Below, piece by piece: positions 62,838 to 64,000 of a stretch of DNA of 64,000 nucleotides (position 1 is the stretch's first letter; every line of letters starts with the position of its first letter). The notes below the pieces were generated by a model that saw only the letters and a list, made by a program, of their open reading frames with translations, did not search any database and was not told the origin of the DNA. The stretch comes from Rhabditoides inermis (lineage: Eukaryota > Nematoda > Chromadorea > Rhabditida > Rhabditidae). The stretch lies in assembly GCA_963966185.1 (NCBI GenBank), contig CAWZYM010000054.1, positions 92,149 to 156,148 of the forward strand. Reading direction: 5' to 3'. Made by a program: the position numbers and the translations under genes.

Positions 62838-63542
62838 TCACAGATTCTTGACAGCACGCTTGAACGACTGTTTGGTCTCCTCCAATACAGCCTTCTCCGG
62901 TAGGGCATTCCATAGCCTTCTCAACTCGTTCACCGGGTAGTCGTGCAATCTCGCACTTGTCACCACAGGCTCCATCACTCTCAGTGAGTGGCCACCGCGT
63001 GCTGTCCTTCTCACTCCGCTGTCCGACACCAGGACCAGCATTCCATCTGGAGGGACTCTCACTCCGTGCACATAATTCCACATGAGCACCCTCCTTCTCT
63101 CGCTCACGGTCTTCTTTACCGTATTCCACTTGGCCTTCTCTAGCACTCGGTCATCCGATGACGTGAAATCATTCTGCACCAGCCTCGCTGCATGCACATT
63201 CACTCTTTCGAGTCTTGCCCTGTCCGTCTCGTTTGCAGGAAACCATCCTTCTGCTGCATATAGCAGTCCTGGCTCAATACACGCCTTGTACACTTTCTCG
63301 AGGGCGCTTCGAGGAGCCCACTTCCTCATAGTTCGCACCAAAGCACCAATGGCTTGGCGAGCCTTCGTCACTCTCTCAGCCACGTGACCACTGAAGTTCA
63401 TCAGAGGATCAATTGCCACTCCGAGATACTTGTACTGGCTAGTGCACTCGAGCTCTGTTCCACCAATGTGCAGATTTACCTCGAAATCTGGTTCCTTCTC
63501 ATACACTCCCATTCGAATCACCTTGCACTTTCCCGCCACCAC
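62838..63542 (-). pseudogene. Non-LTR reverse-transcriptase fragment, left arm of an inverted duplication
   Basis: The frame reads AGKCKVIRMGVYEKEPDFEV, then CTSQYKYLGVAIDP, GALVRTMRKWAPRSALEKVY and EPGLLYAAEGWF, to a stop at 62838. This is the RT thumb and C-terminal region of a CR1-like element. The catalytic FADD-type part is missing on this arm, which ends at about 63540. Confidence 0.75.
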
Positions 63543-63564
63543 TTCTATTCAATTGTTATGTGAA

Positions 63565-64000
63565 TCGTGTGGGGTCGATACAATTGAATGAAGGGGCGCG
63601 CATTGTTCAATACGCCGACGATACGGTGTATGTCTCTCGGTATCTTACCGATAGAGACAAGGAGAATGCACAAGAAGATGTGGAGAAACTGAGTGGGCTC
63701 TTCTCAGAGATGGGAATGAAGCTGAATGCGGGAAAGTGCAAGGTGATTCGAATGGGAGTGTATGAGAAGGAACCAGATTTCGAGGTAAATCTGCACATTG
63801 GTGGAACAGAGCTCGAGTGCACTAGCCAGTACAAGTATCTCGGAGTGGCAATTGATCCTCTAATGAACTTCAGTGGTCACGTGGCTGAGAGAGTGACGAA
63901 GGCTCGCCAAGCCATTGGTGCTTTGGTGCGAACTATGAGGAAGTGGGCTCCTCGAAGCGCCCTCGAGAAAGTGTACAAGGCGTGTATTGAGCCAGGACTG
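63565..64000 (+). pseudogene. Non-LTR reverse-transcriptase fragment, right arm of the inverted duplication
   Basis: It reads upstream into the catalytic core (IVQYADDTVYVSRYLTDRDK), then LNAGKCKVIRMGVYEKE and the same thumb region as the left arm in opposite orientation, running off the window. About 265 bp (63735-64000) mirror 63535-63270 almost exactly. The right arm keeps about 170 bp more of the 5' part. Confidence 0.75.

Overview
The window is nuclear DNA from an animal, most likely a nematode. Introns are GT-AG and often very short (about 40-90 nt). Several secreted proteins carry a DB-type cysteine module, a family best known from nematodes. Several start codons sit directly behind a 3' splice-acceptor-like sequence, as expected with spliced-leader trans-splicing. 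One large retrotransposon has the Ulp1-protease plus R2-type-endonuclease layout of the NeSL clade first described in Caenorhabditis. I cannot name the species. The DNA is very rich in microsatellites and minisatellites, mostly inside introns.

Layout. 1-1000 (+): last exons of a site-2 protease gene. 1701-2683 (-): a five-exon prepropeptide gene with four related, basic-flanked peptides. 5138-5314 (+): a short secreted ORF behind a TATA box. 6948-21916 (+): a complete 18-exon REV1 translesion polymerase gene, swollen by a TIR element, a 7.3-kb intron holding an almost intact NeSL-like retrotransposon (itself carrying a nested TIR element), an 89-bp minisatellite that copies the end of a REV1 exon, and a 0.9-kb GTGA array. 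22.5-25.0 kb: a 21-bp minisatellite, then a reverse-transcriptase relic and a TIR element. 26770-27075 (+): a small two-exon gene. 27.2-30.3 kb (-): two DB-module secreted proteins. 30573-31749 (-): a coiled-coil-like protein of unknown family. 32-35.2 kb: SINE-like, LINE and foldback repeats.

35388-39448 (+) is a terminal uridylyltransferase-like gene whose last exons encode a PTB-like RRM. 39879-41170 (+) and 41236-42667 (-) are two more DB genes that converge. 43254-50507 (-) is a full TUT4/TUT7-type uridylyltransferase of about 1347 residues. The order TUT, DB, DB, TUT is mirrored about position 41.2 kb.

51434-52852 (+) is an unrecognised ten-exon gene. 52998-54551 (-) is a CISD3-type double-CDGSH protein and 54825-57373 (-) an FTSJ1/TRM7 tRNA 2'-O-methyltransferase, 274 bp apart in the same orientation. 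A TIR element at 58.3-59.1 kb interrupts an unassigned minus-strand ORF. 59791-61787 (+) encodes a 216-residue BAR-like helical protein. The right end (62.1-64.0 kb) holds reverse-transcriptase relics, including a large inverted duplication that runs off the window.

Gene models are hand-built from reading frame, splice sites and homology recalled from memory. Exon phases were checked arithmetically for the main genes. No transcript, database or alignment was available.
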